In this document: one piece after another, positions 1-10,675 of the stretch
How positions within the stretch are numbered: position 1 is the stretch's first letter
Layout: every line of letters begins with the position of its first letter
Assembly: GCA_021927905.1 (NCBI GenBank)
Contig: BLLK01000075.1
Coordinates: 186,001-250,000, forward strand
Source of the DNA: Chaetoceros tenuissimus
Taxonomy: Eukaryota; Bacillariophyta; Thalassiosirophyceae; Chaetocerotales; Chaetocerotaceae
Length of the DNA stretch: 64,000 nt
Reading direction: 5' to 3'
The notes under the pieces: generated by a model
The model's database searches: none
The model's input: only the letters and a program-made list of their open reading frames with translations
Told to the model about the DNA's origin: nothing
Program-made: the position numbers and the translations under genes

Positions 1-518
1 AGCGATTGTAGACCTTGTATTTCATTGAGGTCTTGTTAGCTACATGTACAGTGTTCACTAAGAAGCAGAAAAGAGAGAACTGTCTACAATCGCGTCTACA
101 AATTCAAATAGCAAACTCTTTTACCCTCCCATCCATCCGTTTCAAAATTGAGTATTTAGAGTAGCAGATAATGCTGTTCTTTTATCAACGACCTCTTGAA
201 AAGGAGAACAACAAATAAATGTGAGCTAGCTAGCTAGACGATCATCTCGCTCCTCGTAGTATGGCTTCCTCATGCGTTTCAACTGCTACTGAGCTTGCTT
301 CAGACATTGTTGCTCCGATGGACATGATTGAGAGGTGTTGTAAAGAGCGAAAGAGTCAATAATGATGATGATCTTTTGCTTGATGCTTGATGATTCTTGT
401 CGGTTGTCGATGTTGTGTTAATCATGGCCTTCTGGTCGATCGCACTGTACGTACTAATCTATAGATTCTGAGACAATACATACCAGGCCAAAGTACGTAC
501 AAAGAGAAATCTTTTCTG

Positions 519-775
519 TCGGTGACGTCATGAGACCACGTACTTGCTGAACTTCTTGGAAAGTTTAAAGAGATTTGATTGACTTCCACAGCCAAACACA
601 AAACAAAACTTATCATGGATGATAATAAGTTCTAGTAGACGAGGAATACACGCAGTATATCCAGAGAGCAAGCAAAGAAGCTTTAGCGTCTGCATTAAGT
701 CCACCAGTGGCATGATGGCATACAAGTCGCGTGCAAGAATATTCTTCTTGTGGTGTTCTACGAAAGAAATATGAT
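519..775. repeat. Dispersed repeat R1 carrying a CRE-like site
   Basis: Read by eye, this block aligns with 3863-4130 over most of its length. Both start with a TGACGTCA site followed by AGACCACGTACTTGCTGAAC. Both share the stretch with GTTCTAGTAGACGAGGAAT and end in a GTCGCGTGCAA...TTCTACGAAAGAA segment. It behaves like a duplicated upstream region. No terminal inverted repeats or target duplications were recognised. Confidence 0.7.
523..530. promoter_or_regulatory. CRE-like palindrome TGACGTCA in R1
   Basis: A perfect TGACGTCA octamer is followed by GAGACCACGT. TGACGT cores are known bZIP-bound CO2/cAMP-response elements in diatom carbonic anhydrase promoters; a role here is inference. Confidence 0.4.
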
Positions 776-777
776 GG

Positions 778-915
778 ATTGGGTCAAAACCGGAGAAACG
801 GAGCAACTTGGTTCAAAGATAGGTTCAAAAGTGGGTCAGTTGATCGTGGACATTGGTTCAAAGATTGGGTCAGAACCGGAGAAACAGAGCTAGGTTCAAA
901 AGTGGGTCAGTTTTC
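778..915 (+). repeat. Imperfect tandem repeat
   Basis: Two units share GGGTCA.AACCGGAGAAAC, an AGGTTCAAAAGTGGGTCAGTT segment and a GGTTCAAAGAT motif. The second unit, from about 867, lacks a short internal piece of the first. The open frame across it is a product of the repeat and is not called as a gene. Confidence 0.6.
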
Positions 916-2213
916 CCATCTTGGACAGAGGAGAATTGTAAACTCCTTTTGTCTTGATTGTTTGCCAATTTTTCTCTTTTCCTCGAGAAGATGATTTTCG
1001 TTCTCGCAACTATATCCAGAAAACATTCCAAGAGTGTTTGAACTTATTGTTTTTCTATCATCCTGTTGCACATGACAGTAAATCTCATAGACCCAGAGCA
1101 GAAATGAGATGAATTGGCAAGAGATCCTTTGAACCATATTCCACTCTCTTCACCACAATCAATCAATCGAATGAAGGTTTTCTTCGGAAACCAGATTTCA
1201 ATGAGGATTTAAGCAAAGTATGACAGACCTTGAAGACGACTTTCTGGCTGTTCCTTAACGAAAAGAACGATGAATTGACACTACCTTCGCAAATGTATCT
1301 TTTTCCCTTTGTATTGCGTTTTCATGCTTTGTGGAGATAATTTAATGCTCTCTAGAAGTTTCTTGATCAAAATTAACATAAGGAAACAGAGGGTTAGCTA
1401 CATTTCATCGCTCGCTCGATGACAACACACAATCATCTCAATTCGTCTACTCCTCTTCTTGTTAATTACATATCTTTTCCTCAAACTCCTCATCGCTCAC
1501 TTTCGACTTTTTGCATATCCAAGTCCTTTTTTTGTTTGGTAATATTCATAATCAAATTGTACCCTAATCCTTAACACACAGATTATCCTTTCTCCATGCT
1601 GTCATGGTACAAGGAGTGGCTGCTGCGAGCGAGCGAGAAGACGAATACTACTCCTCCTGCTGCTTCTTTTCTACAAGCGTCAGGGGCTGCCTTGACTGAC
1701 TGCTCTCCTGTCACTTCTTCTCCTACTATTTCTTGCTTTGATATCTTCTATATTAGTTAATGTATTCACTTCATCAATATCATGATGAGTATTGCCGTGA
1801 CTGCGTATTTGCCTGGTAAATAGAAAAAACGGGAGAATACATACGTAGCTTCCTATTTCTCTCGTCCTTCTTCTTCTTGGCTGAAAGAAAAAAGGAGAGA
1901 TGAGATGATGAGATGTTGTGATGATGATCGATCGTGATGATGATGATGGTGTTTTGCTGTTTGGCTAGTTAGCTAGGAGGGAAAAGGGGTAAATTCCCAA
2001 AAAAAAGTATTTTTTATTTTTTTATTTTTTTTATTTTTTTTTGGAGGAAAGGAAGCCACAGACCACGACAGACGATGACGTATCTGACGATAACAGACGC
2101 CACAATATCACATACAGCGGAGGAACTTTTACTCGTAAAAATTGGGATCTTTCACAGAAGTCGCACCAGTAATAAAAGTGACGATCTCATTGTTAGACAG
2201 CAGGTTCATAACA

Positions 2214-3671
2214 ATGGATAATACCAACAACAGCACCAAGCGTAAGAAGCATTATATGTCGCCTTTTCAAATGGCAAAGGAACATAAGAGTTCTCGTACA
2301 CAAGAGCAAGAACATCTCTTTGTTCAAGACCAGCTTCATTTGTCGCCCACCATTGTTTTATCCCCATTATTAACACTACCACCTCCTTTGGATCCTGTTA
2401 TGACTATTCAGGGAAGAAGAGACTCTCAAGAATACACAACTGCGAGATTTACATGGGAACCTCCTACAATTGAGCTTGCTGGCGAACCTTTAATCGTCAG
2501 AGAGCAGCAAAACAGAATCAATTACAACTCACCTCCTTCAAAACGTATTGTCACTGGCTGTTCTAATCAAAGTACTAACGAATCCAGCATCTCTAGCAAG
2601 GATTTCTTTCATTATAACAACATCAATCAAGGCCCCTCCTATGCACCCCAGCAGTTGTTGAATCTTCATCAAAAGAAGATTACGACAAATTTATCTCCCC
2701 GAGTTCCTGAAGTATCAGAGTTTGATTGGTCTACATCTAGCCAACTGAATACAAGTGTCGCAAACAACAACAAAACATTTGTTTCTCAAGAAGCTGCAAA
2801 AGAAGCAGCATTTTTTGATTCAAGTTACCTCGATCAGCCAATTTTGAATAACAGAAAGAAATCCTCTTTCTCTGATATCAATCAATTCGGTACAACAAAT
2901 GCATGTGGGTTCCTAAAGCCAGCTTCTTCTCCCAATCAGAAAGGTGGCAGCAGTATTGACAATAAAAACTTGTTCAAGCCGATACCATTAACCCGCACTA
3001 CAGTTCGTGAGAACCATATGTTTTGTCTCCCTGCTATAGAAAAGGATAACCTATCTGATGAGGAGGTAAAACTATTTTTACATAAAATGACTACCGAACA
3101 AAAGTTTATGGTTTACGAGGAGTTGAATGATGAGTTTTGTAAAATGATGTGCAACTCTCATTATCAGAAAGGTGAGGAACTAAGGAACTTTTTAGCATCC
3201 ACAAAATTCAACTTTGCAGCGACGAAAAATCAGAAAGAAGAATGTGCCCTCTTGATGCCACTTCTTGATTATGATCTACAAGGAATGTTTGAAAAGAATA
3301 ATAATATCACAACGCATGAGAATAATACAATCGACAAAGATGCCAATAACAAAACTTTTGTCAAAGAATGTTCTTTTCGTCGAGGAACAGAAAGTCTTGA
3401 AGGCCGATCGTACTTTAAATCCCTATCGTCACTGGCTTTTGAAGCAAAACTCAATTGGATTGTACAAACAATTGAAACAGTGTCCAGAAAAATAAATGTT
3501 GGATATGTTGAAAAGGATCGCACGTTTCTTCTTCGAATCTGGAACGTCTACAAATGCTTTACCAGCCATTGCAACTGTGATTGGAAAGTATTCGCATCCA
3601 AATATGGAAAAGTTTCTCATACTAAATTTCAGTGTACTTGTCAAGAAACAGTAGATAGTGATGACAAATGA
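2214..3671 (+). CDS. Hypothetical disordered protein with Cys-rich tail
   Basis: This is an intronless frame of 485 residues. The frame is open upstream of 2214 but has no ATG there, so the ATG at 2214, in an AACAATGG context, is taken as the start. Residues 1-275 are rich in Ser, Asn, Gln and Pro and look disordered. Around 280-350 is a charged, probably helical segment (NLSDEEVKLFLHKM...). The last 40 residues hold a cluster of cysteines (CFTSHCNCDW...FQCTCQE) that could bind metal. There is no signal peptide or membrane segment. I do not recognise the family. The downstream fragment at 4210-4449 has a similar VLVQDQ string and may be a relic of a related gene. Confidence 0.6.
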   Translation: MDNTNNSTKRKKHYMSPFQMAKEHKSSRTQEQEHLFVQDQLHLSPTIVLSPLLTLPPPLDPVMTIQGRRDSQEYTTARFTWEPPTIELAGEPLIVREQQNRINYNSPPSKRIVTGCSNQSTNESSISSKDFFHYNNINQGPSYAPQQLLNLHQKKITTNLSPRVPEVSEFDWSTSSQLNTSVANNNKTFVSQEAAKEAAFFDSSYLDQPILNNRKKSSFSDINQFGTTNACGFLKPASSPNQKGGSSIDNKNLFKPIPLTRTTVRENHMFCLPAIEKDNLSDEEVKLFLHKMTTEQKFMVYEELNDEFCKMMCNSHYQKGEELRNFLASTKFNFAATKNQKEECALLMPLLDYDLQGMFEKNNNITTHENNTIDKDANNKTFVKECSFRRGTESLEGRSYFKSLSSLAFEAKLNWIVQTIETVSRKINVGYVEKDRTFLLRIWNVYKCFTSHCNCDWKVFASKYGKVSHTKFQCTCQETVDSDDK

Positions 3672-3862
3672 TTAAGATAAATATAAACACTAAACATAGC
3701 TCTTCGTTGCTGCTAGGTCAATTACTCTCCGAAATGCACATGATTATGTGATGTTTTTTCTTTCTTGAATTCATTTCACCATCAAGCCTATCGGAGAAAC
3801 TACTATGATAATAAGACAGAAGGTGCAGGACAAAATGATTAGACGGTATCGGGTTCTCTTCT

Positions 3863-4130
3863 CTGGTGACGTCATTAGACCACGTACTTGCTGAACTTAT
3901 AATTCGGAAAGTTTCAAGAGATTTGCTTTTGTTCTTTTTCACACAACACAAAACAAAACGTTTCATGGATGATAATGAGTTCTAGTAGACGAGGAATACA
4001 CGCAGTATTAAAGAGCAAGCAAAGAAGCTTTCTCAGGGTAAAATGCTTGACAGTTTTCTTTTTATTCGTCATGAATATGTGCATAGCGTCGCGTGCAATA
4101 TTCTTCTTCTTGTCTTCTACGAAAGAATAA
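3863..4130. repeat. Dispersed repeat R2 carrying a CRE-like site
   Basis: This is the second copy of R1 (519-775), in the same orientation, with small indels. It lies about 350 bp upstream of the broken hydrolase gene and may be its old promoter. Confidence 0.7.
3867..3874. promoter_or_regulatory. CRE-like palindrome TGACGTCA in R2
   Basis: A perfect TGACGTCA octamer is followed by TTAGACCACGT, as in R1 and, with one mismatch in the core, R3. Confidence 0.4.
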
Positions 4131-4477
4131 TGAACCATCATGTGGTCACTACAAATTGAAGTCAATCCGTTTAAATAGGAAAAGAATATTTGAACATGAG
4201 AAACTGTATATGAAGAAATCAAGTCAAGAAGTTCTCGTGCAAGATCAAGAACCAATACTACAAACCACATCTGCTAAGAAGAATACTCTAGAGTCAAGCG
4301 TACAGAATTTACAAAATCAAACAACAGATGAATGCAATACATCTGCAGAATCCGATACATTATTGGCCTTTCACCATATCTACAAAAGTAAATATGAGAC
4401 AGCGACATCTTACGATCAGTCATTCATCTTTGAACTCGTACAGTATTAGGCCCAGCATTCAATCTCGAGAATCCAAA

Positions 4478-5485
4478 ATGTTTTCCACAATTTATAAGAA
4501 TATCGGAATATCCACATTTCTTGGCTGTAACTTGCTTGTAGCTACATCTTGCAACTATTCAATGTCAAAGATGACACGTTTGAGAATGTAAAGTGCGATG
4601 TTAGATCGAATGCAAATGAAACAGGAATAGAGAATGTGTTTCGAGTAAATTTTGAAAAAGTAAGGTATCATTCTCAAGGCAAAGATTTTCAACAGAGAGC
4701 GCAAGTGATGGTACGACAAGAGTTACTGGATTCTAAAAAAGAGGATGAGATACCACTCATGATCTTTATGCATGGTGGTACATTTGGAAGCGGTTTTGGA
4801 ACAATGTATCGTCTCATTTCACTGCCGTTTTTAGAACGAGATTATCGAGTTGTCATTTTGAAATTATCGTACATTTCCTGATGGAAATATGGAGGAACAG
4901 ATGGAGGATTTGATGCAGGCTGTAGATTACTTCAAGGAAAGGTATCATGAAAATGGGGCTACTAGTGTAGGCGCTAGTATGAGAGATAAAGCAGCACCGG
5001 TTGTTTTGTGTACCCATTCGTCAGGTGCACATATTGGCATGATGGCAGCTTTGAAGAATCGTAATTTGAATGAAAAAGTTGATGGCATGATTTGCATGTC
5101 GGGAGTGTACAATTTAGAAATAGTAAGAAAGTTTGAAATCAAAAATGGTTTTCAATTTATTTCTCCCATGGGACCCGCGTCGCAAGAGAAGCTGAAGGAG
5201 TATTCACCCTAACTGTTGGAATCCACCATAACGCAGCAAGCAGAGTCGACTCTAGACTCTTTACCCCCTTTGCAGTTGCTACATGGAAAAGATGATGAGG
5301 TGGCACCGTATCATTTCTCTAATGAGCTATATTCTGTACTCGAGAAATACCATCCACATATTGTTGTTGAATTGGGAAATCAAGATACAGTACTGGAAAC
5401 TTGTTTAGGAAAGGGAAGAACTCAATCGGCCATTTTTGATTGGCTAGATGATCGCTTATGGAATAGTAGAAAGTATCAATACTAA
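4478..5485 (+). pseudogene. Broken alpha/beta hydrolase, isoprenylcysteine methylesterase-like
   Basis: The parts of one hydrolase are spread over two frames. An N-terminal hydrophobic segment starts at ATG 4478. The oxyanion-hole motif FMHGGTFGSGFG lies near 4765-4800 and the nucleophile elbow THSSGAHIG near 5017. The acid-residue loop LLHGKDDEVAP lies near 5275. This layout fits the isoprenylcysteine/prenylcysteine alpha-carboxyl methylesterase group. Lesions are a frame change near 4549-4590, a one-base shift near 4858-4865 just before YRTFPDGN, and an in-frame TAA at 5210-5212. The first Gly of GxSxG is Thr, and the expected HTD motif with the catalytic His near 5390 reads NQDT. Several independent lesions plus a lost catalytic residue argue for a true pseudogene rather than a sequencing error. 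Confidence 0.7.
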
Positions 5486-5696
5486 GTCAATTCGTAAAAG
5501 GTATCAATCCTTCATATTGCGATAATGATAGCTGTTTATTATTTCCAACGCCTCTGTTTCAAATCATTTCTTCGTATGTATGTAAAAAGTAAAACGGATA
5601 AAATTCCAATATTCCAATACAACTATGAAGTTTACTACACACCGCCTATTTGCAACTGATGCGCATTATTTTCTATTCCATGTTGCATCTTTACCA

Positions 5697-7975
5697 CTAA
5701 TAGCCAAAAGAACGGATTGCTGTAGCACCATTAGCCATTCCAACAATGTCTGCTTTACCATCTCCATTCGTGTCAGCTATGAATCTTGGATGCCTAGATA
5801 CCAACCATCCAGTATTAGTTGCGAAAGAAGTTGAGACTCTGACTGCAGAATCCCAACCACCATTACCATTGGAAAAGGATACGTAGACACCATCAGCATA
5901 ACAACCAATAATATCTTTCTTTCTATCTCTATCTACATCTGCAAGAAAACGAGGATGTGAAGTAACTCTCCATCCGCTCCCGTACACAAAGAAATTACTG
6001 ACAACTGCGATTTTTGCATCAAAACCATTGCCATTTGAGTATGCAACAAAGACATCAGCACCACCAAACCCAACGATATCTGCTTTGCCATCTCCATTCA
6101 TATCAGTCACAAATCTTGGATGCATATCTTCTCTCCATCCATTATTAGTTCCAAAATTATCAATCACTCTCTTTGGCGCATCAAAACCACCATTAGCATT
6201 CGAGTAGGATACATACATGCCATCATCATAAAAACCAATGATATCTTTCTTTCCATCTCCATTCACATCTTCAAGGAAGCGAGGATGCTTATCAACAAAC
6301 CATCCGGTACCACTTAATCTTGTAAAGAAATTAGTGACGATTTTTTTTTTGCACCAAAGCCATTGTCATTTGCAAATGCAACATAGACATCATAATTGCC
6401 AAATGCAACAAGATCTGCTTTGCCATCTCCATTCATGTCAGTCACAAATCGTGGATGATCCTCTACCGTCCATCCAGTACTATTTCCAAAATCATTATAC
6501 ATTTTCACAGGTGGCGTAAAACCAGTACTCTCGGAATACGATACGTAAACACCATCATTATAGAAACCAATGATATCAGCTCGGCCGTCTCCATTCACAT
6601 CTTCAACAAAGCGAGGATGGTACTCGACTCTCCAGCCATGATCATATCCCATAACACCTGTTAGCATATATGTTGGGGTTTCAAAGCCGTAGCTTGGAGT
6701 TGAAAGGGTAACCACAACTCCTGAGTTAGGGAAGCCAACAATATCAGGCTTTCCATCACCATTCACATCAGCAAGAAGACGTACATGTTTTTCAATTCTC
6801 CATCCTCTATTGTAATTATAGTGATCCACTGTTAGATCGGGAACTTGCGTTGGAGAGAGACTGAGCGAAGGCAAATTAGATGGACTTGAAGAAGGACTGA
6901 GCGAGAGGGAAAGTGATGGCGAATCGGACGGGCTTAAAGAAGGACTGAGCGAAGGTAAATTGGAATGGCTCAAAGAAGGACTAATTGATGGTAAATTGGA
7001 TGGGCTCAAAGAAGGAATTGTGGAAGGACTGCTTTGTGGCTCCAAAGATGGTTCATCTGTAAAGATATTGGAAGACATTATTCGTCGAGAGATTGTGAGC
7101 ATTCTTAACAAATCGATTCAATCAGTTTATCATGGTTACATTCACTTACCACTTCCAATCACAAAGCTTATTTGTTTAGCAATGACATTGGTTAAATCGC
7201 CAATAATGTTTTGACTATCAATTGTTGAACCATCTCCAAATGTACCTCCTCTGTTAGTACCCACGGAATGCACGGATTTGTCGTCGAATATAGCATGCCC
7301 AGTGTATTCACCAACTTGCATTGATAGAAGAGACTTTACTTTTGTTGAATCTTCTTCTGTGATTACACACGTGGCACTCATCGAAAGTGCCATTTGTACA
7401 GTCTTCTTCCCAGCTGAGCTTCCATCCATGATGCTATTCATTCCAAGCTGTCCATCTGCATTGAAGCCCCAACAATACATTGCTCCATTGTTCTGAATCG
7501 CACAATTATGATATGCTCCGGCTTCAATATCAATCACATCTACAAGAAGGACAGAGCCTTTCTTCACTTGTATGGGAGTCGCTGAGTTCGCACTTGTTTC
7601 ATCTCCGAGCTGCTGAAAGCCATTGGATCCATTGCACCAGACATGCCCATCTTGGAATAAAGTACAAGTATGATCGTATCCAGTGACAACTTTTTTAGGC
7701 TTGGCGGTAATACTATTTGGAAAGTTCAATAGAACTGGAGTACCAAAGGCATCGGAAGAAGGTTGTCCAAGCTGCCCATAATAATTGTATCCGACACATT
7801 GAACCATATCATATGCTAGCAAGCATACATGAGCGGAGCTTGAGAACTGAAATGGTTGATCCTCATTGAGATATCTACTAGCAGGACGACCATGGGTGCT
7901 TTCCGACAATACTTGTAAAGGAGGAACTAGTACAGAAGCAGATACTATAGCTAAAGCATAGTTCTTGAACTTCAT
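5697..7975 (-). CDS. Secreted RCC1-like / SPS-linker / VCBS-repeat fusion protein
   Basis: The gene reads from ATG 7975. Exon 1 (7975-7150) encodes a signal peptide and about four RCC1/BLIP-II-type repeats with motifs such as HTCTLFQDGHVWCNG and MYCWGFNADGQLG. A GTAAGT donor at 7149 and a TTTACAG acceptor ending at 7057 define a 93 bp intron; splicing keeps phase (codon G|AT). Exon 2 continues with a Ser-Pro-Leu linker (PSLSPS units, about 50 residues) typical of diatom secreted proteins. It then has seven VCBS/FG-GAP-like repeats of about 55-60 residues, each with D-x-NGDGK-x-DI, a likely calcium-binding loop; one is degenerate (DVDRDRKKDI). In the reference sequence the frame breaks at a T10 run (6341-6350); one base fewer would restore it. 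Likely an extracellular or cell-surface adhesion-type protein. Without splicing, a TGA at 7144-7142 would end a 277-residue RCC1-only form. Confidence 0.7.
6341..6350 (-). other. Homopolymer T10 that shifts the VCBS gene frame
   Basis: Ten T bases (A10 on the coding strand) fall between the third and fourth VCBS repeats. Upstream frame ends soon after; downstream repeats continue in the -1 frame. Either an assembly/sequencing indel or a real frameshift. Confidence 0.75.
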
Positions 7976-8528
7976 GGTAAATTCTATTTAGAAATGATTT
8001 CTACCTGGATATATACTATTTTTTGCAATTGTTTGTATTTCTAGTGTTTCTATAGTACTAGAGTTGATGATATGAGGATAAAATTTAGTGCATCGCTTCG
8101 CAGTCATAAACCAAATGGGTGGTCTGTGTTGATTGTTTTTGTGTTTGCATATAGGTTCGTGATTTCATAATTACTCCGAAGTAAATAATAAAAAGTCGTA
8201 CAAGATGTTCTTATTTAAGCCCATTTTAGTCCCATAAAATCACATCTATTTCTCATGCTCACACGTATCGGCGTTCCCGTTTTCAGGATACATGAAAAAA
8301 TTTTTGGTACATCATCATGGCCAAGATAGTACATCTCTTTTCAAAGCCTTCGACAGTCATTAGAAATTTGCTATGAAGTTAACATCAGCCAGTTGGGATG
8401 CTAAAGCATCAAATGTTTAATTGTCTCCTCATATTCTGTATGACATGGGAAAATATAATAATTGATCTGTCTTGAGAATTATCACCTATGACGGTACGTC
8501 CTAGTACATACGAGAGAAGTTTTCTTCG

Positions 8529-8625
8529 AAAGTGACGTAGTGAGACCACGTGTAAGTACCACATTCACTTTCGTACTGGTACTTCTGAATTCGCTACACT
8601 TTTTCACACAACAGAAAACTAACGC
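8529..8625. repeat. Dispersed repeat R3, diverged copy of R1/R2 head
   Basis: It shares GTGACGT.GTGAGACCACGT with R1 and CTTTTTCACACAACA.AAAAC with R2, so only the proximal part of the block is recognisable. It sits where a core promoter upstream of 8717 would be. Confidence 0.5.
8533..8540. promoter_or_regulatory. CRE-like half-palindrome TGACGTAG in R3
   Basis: A TGACGT core with an altered right half, followed by TGAGACCACGT as in R1. It lies 184 bp upstream of the start at 8717. Confidence 0.4.
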
Positions 8626-8716
8626 CTTCACAGTGGTGAGTGAGGTGGATGAATAGCAAGCTCGTTGCAAAGCCCAATCGCATACAACTTCTCTCGCGAC
8701 ATTTCCCTTTACAAAA

Positions 8717-10323
8717 ATGTCTAGTACCTTGGAATTTGATTTCGGTTTTCTTGTAGGAGGTCTACTTACATTTGGATTCTTATATGGAAACTATGTAACT
8801 TGGGTGAGTTGCCGTTGTTCTGCGTGGTTGCATCATAGCTCATCTCGCTCTTAGTTCATGACTATTACGACATGATTTACTAAATAGTCCATCATTCTTC
8901 TAAACCTTTGTATCGTACATATTACTAGGAGGCACACTTTGGAAAGAATCGTGTGCCTAGACATCACAAAGCGTCTCCATCCTATGGAGCTCCTCCAAAA
9001 CTTACATCTACATCCGAATTCAAGCAAATTAATATGGAGAGAGCAAACAAGCATCCAGAAGCATTTCATGATATAGATACATATAAACCAGATCCACCTT
9101 ACCCTCATAAAGTCCTGAAGAAAGCTCAGGATTCAGACAAATCCGTAGCAATCTCTTCCGAGTCTGACAAACTCTTAGATTCCACCAATGGAGGCGTTGT
9201 CTATGGTCAACCTGATGATGATGCTATTCCTGCACCAAGATTTGATATGGATCATCAATACTTGTCCTTTGGTCAATATCTGTGGACGCAGTTCTCTGTA
9301 GGACCGTCTGCGATGGCATTATGGTTGAAAGGAGTAGCCAGATTGATCTATCGTACCTATGCTGAAAAGCGTGGGTGGATTGAAGCAAAGCCTTTGGATG
9401 CAGCAGCTGTGGTTTCAAATCTTTTGCTAGAATCTGCGATATCTATCCACTATAGAGGAAAGAAACAGGATGAGGATGGAAATCTTATCGCGACATTTAT
9501 TTTTCCAGACTTTCCTTTGATCGATCAGACAACAGGTGACTTTCAAACTGCTGATCTTTTGCAAGTCAATATTGACTTGGAAAAGAAGAGAATGGTTAGT
9601 GCTAACCTAGATGGTAGAGAATTGAAGGCGAAAGAAGCCATCATTCTTCTGTTTCATTATACCATTTCGACCTTTCATGTGAAACTTCATTCTTATGCGA
9701 ATTGGGGATTGAATCTTGAAGAGGAACAAAAGAAAAAGAATCCAATTCCTTTCCGTAGCGCTTTAGTTACCATCATTTACAACTACTTTGGATTTACTTC
9801 CTATACCACCTTCTTTCCTTTCTGGAGAGCTATTGGAGTCATTAGTAAGCAATTTCAAGAAGATACTTGGAATTCGACTGCTATTCATGGCGTTTCTCTT
9901 GGTTCTATTTGCCATCCTGATATTTACGATCTTATGCCGTATTCCAAGTTTGTATACTTTACTTGCAAGCTTAAGCCTTTCTTCCTAAAAGAATTTGCAA
10001 AGGATGGGAAAAAGTATTTTCCAAAATGCTATGGAGATGCTTTGTTTTATGGAACATGTATTCATTCTCTCGACCATTGCCATATGAATTGGAACATTGA
10101 AGATGTGCTTTGGCTTGACGTTGATCATCCAGACTTTGGACTCATGGCTGAGATGGGGAGAGTCATTAAAGTTGGGTTCGTTAGTGATATTCCTGGTTTG
10201 TTATTTGATCGCCACTATAAGGACTTCGAAGGAAAGTATCCATTCTATGATAGAATCTACAAGAAGGCGAAGGAGTTGAATCCATTTCTTGCAGATCACA
10301 TGGATGTTTGTATCGTTAAGTAG
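8717..10323 (+). CDS. Unrecognised membrane-anchored protein, two exons
   Basis: Exon 1 (8717-8803) begins at ATG in an ACAAAAATGTC context and encodes a 29-residue hydrophobic start ending VTW. The intron is 8804-8928 (GTGAGT donor, TACTAG acceptor). Exon 2 runs in phase 0 from GAGGCACAC to the stop at 10321-10323, giving 493 residues. The N-terminus could be a single membrane anchor or uncleaved signal. The remaining ~460 residues are globular, with conserved-looking His and Trp clusters (FHVKLHSYANWGLN, CIHSLDHCHMNW). These could be metal ligands, loosely recalling lipoxygenase or oxidase helices, but I do not recognise the family and assign no function. The first exon is too short to appear as a separate long open frame; splice sites and phase support it well. 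Confidence 0.75.
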
Positions 10324-10675
10324 GAACGGAAGCACGTATGTCCGTTCGAAAGAGACGATCATTTGGATATTCCTCGTTTATGTTACTTTCTAGCACACAA
10401 TAACTCAAGATTTAGGCTATGAATAATAACTTTTAACATTATCTACTCTACAAAGTTCCAATTCTTGTTTAGGAGAGACACAATTCTACTCTTTTCGACA
10501 ACAATAGATCGTGAGTAGCAATCATTTACACCATAACAACAACAACAACTCAATGATTTAATTTATTTCTAAATTGCCAGTGCGGCATGTACTATTCTGG
10601 GATCGCTATTAAGCTAATCCTATCAGTTAGTGACATATACGTCGTGGGAGGTATATTTGTTTGTTTGTAGTAAGA
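10324..10675. other. Convergent intergenic region and LINE 3' flank
   Basis: This is the 3' flank of the gene ending at 10323 and the probable 3' untranslated end of the minus-strand LINE fragment. A short CAA repeat (about 10533-10550) is present. I found no clear poly-A tail or target-site duplication. Confidence 0.5.

Larger units (their letters stand above)
1..2213. other. Long non-coding stretch upstream of the first gene
   Basis: I see no convincing gene here; short open frames lack conserved character. It contains a block (519-775) duplicated at 3863-4130, an imperfect tandem repeat (778-915), GATGAT-type trinucleotide tracts around 1905-1950, and a T/A-rich tract at about 2006-2042. 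The last 200 bases probably hold the promoter and 5' leader of the gene starting at 2214. Confidence 0.6.
3672..4477. other. Intergenic region with R2 repeat and a possible gene relic
   Basis: It contains the second copy of the CRE-bearing repeat (3863-4130) and a short open frame (ATG about 4210 to stop 4449, 79 codons) reading MKKSSQEVLVQDQEP. This weakly resembles the N-terminal part of the gene at 2214. I consider it a fragment rather than a gene. Confidence 0.45.
7976..8716. other. Divergent intergenic region between secreted fusion gene and anchored protein gene
   Basis: No gene is seen. The stretch should carry the promoters of both divergent neighbours. It includes the third, shorter CRE-like block R3 (8529-8625), 180 bp upstream of the start at 8717. 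Confidence 0.6.

Noticed and set aside
731-994. Open frame over the tandem repeat near 780-915
   Set aside because: Its repeats are DNA-level copies; no start context, no conserved features.
8851-9108. Minus-strand Cys/Trp-rich frame
   Set aside because: Antisense to exon 2 and the intron of the gene at 8717-10323.
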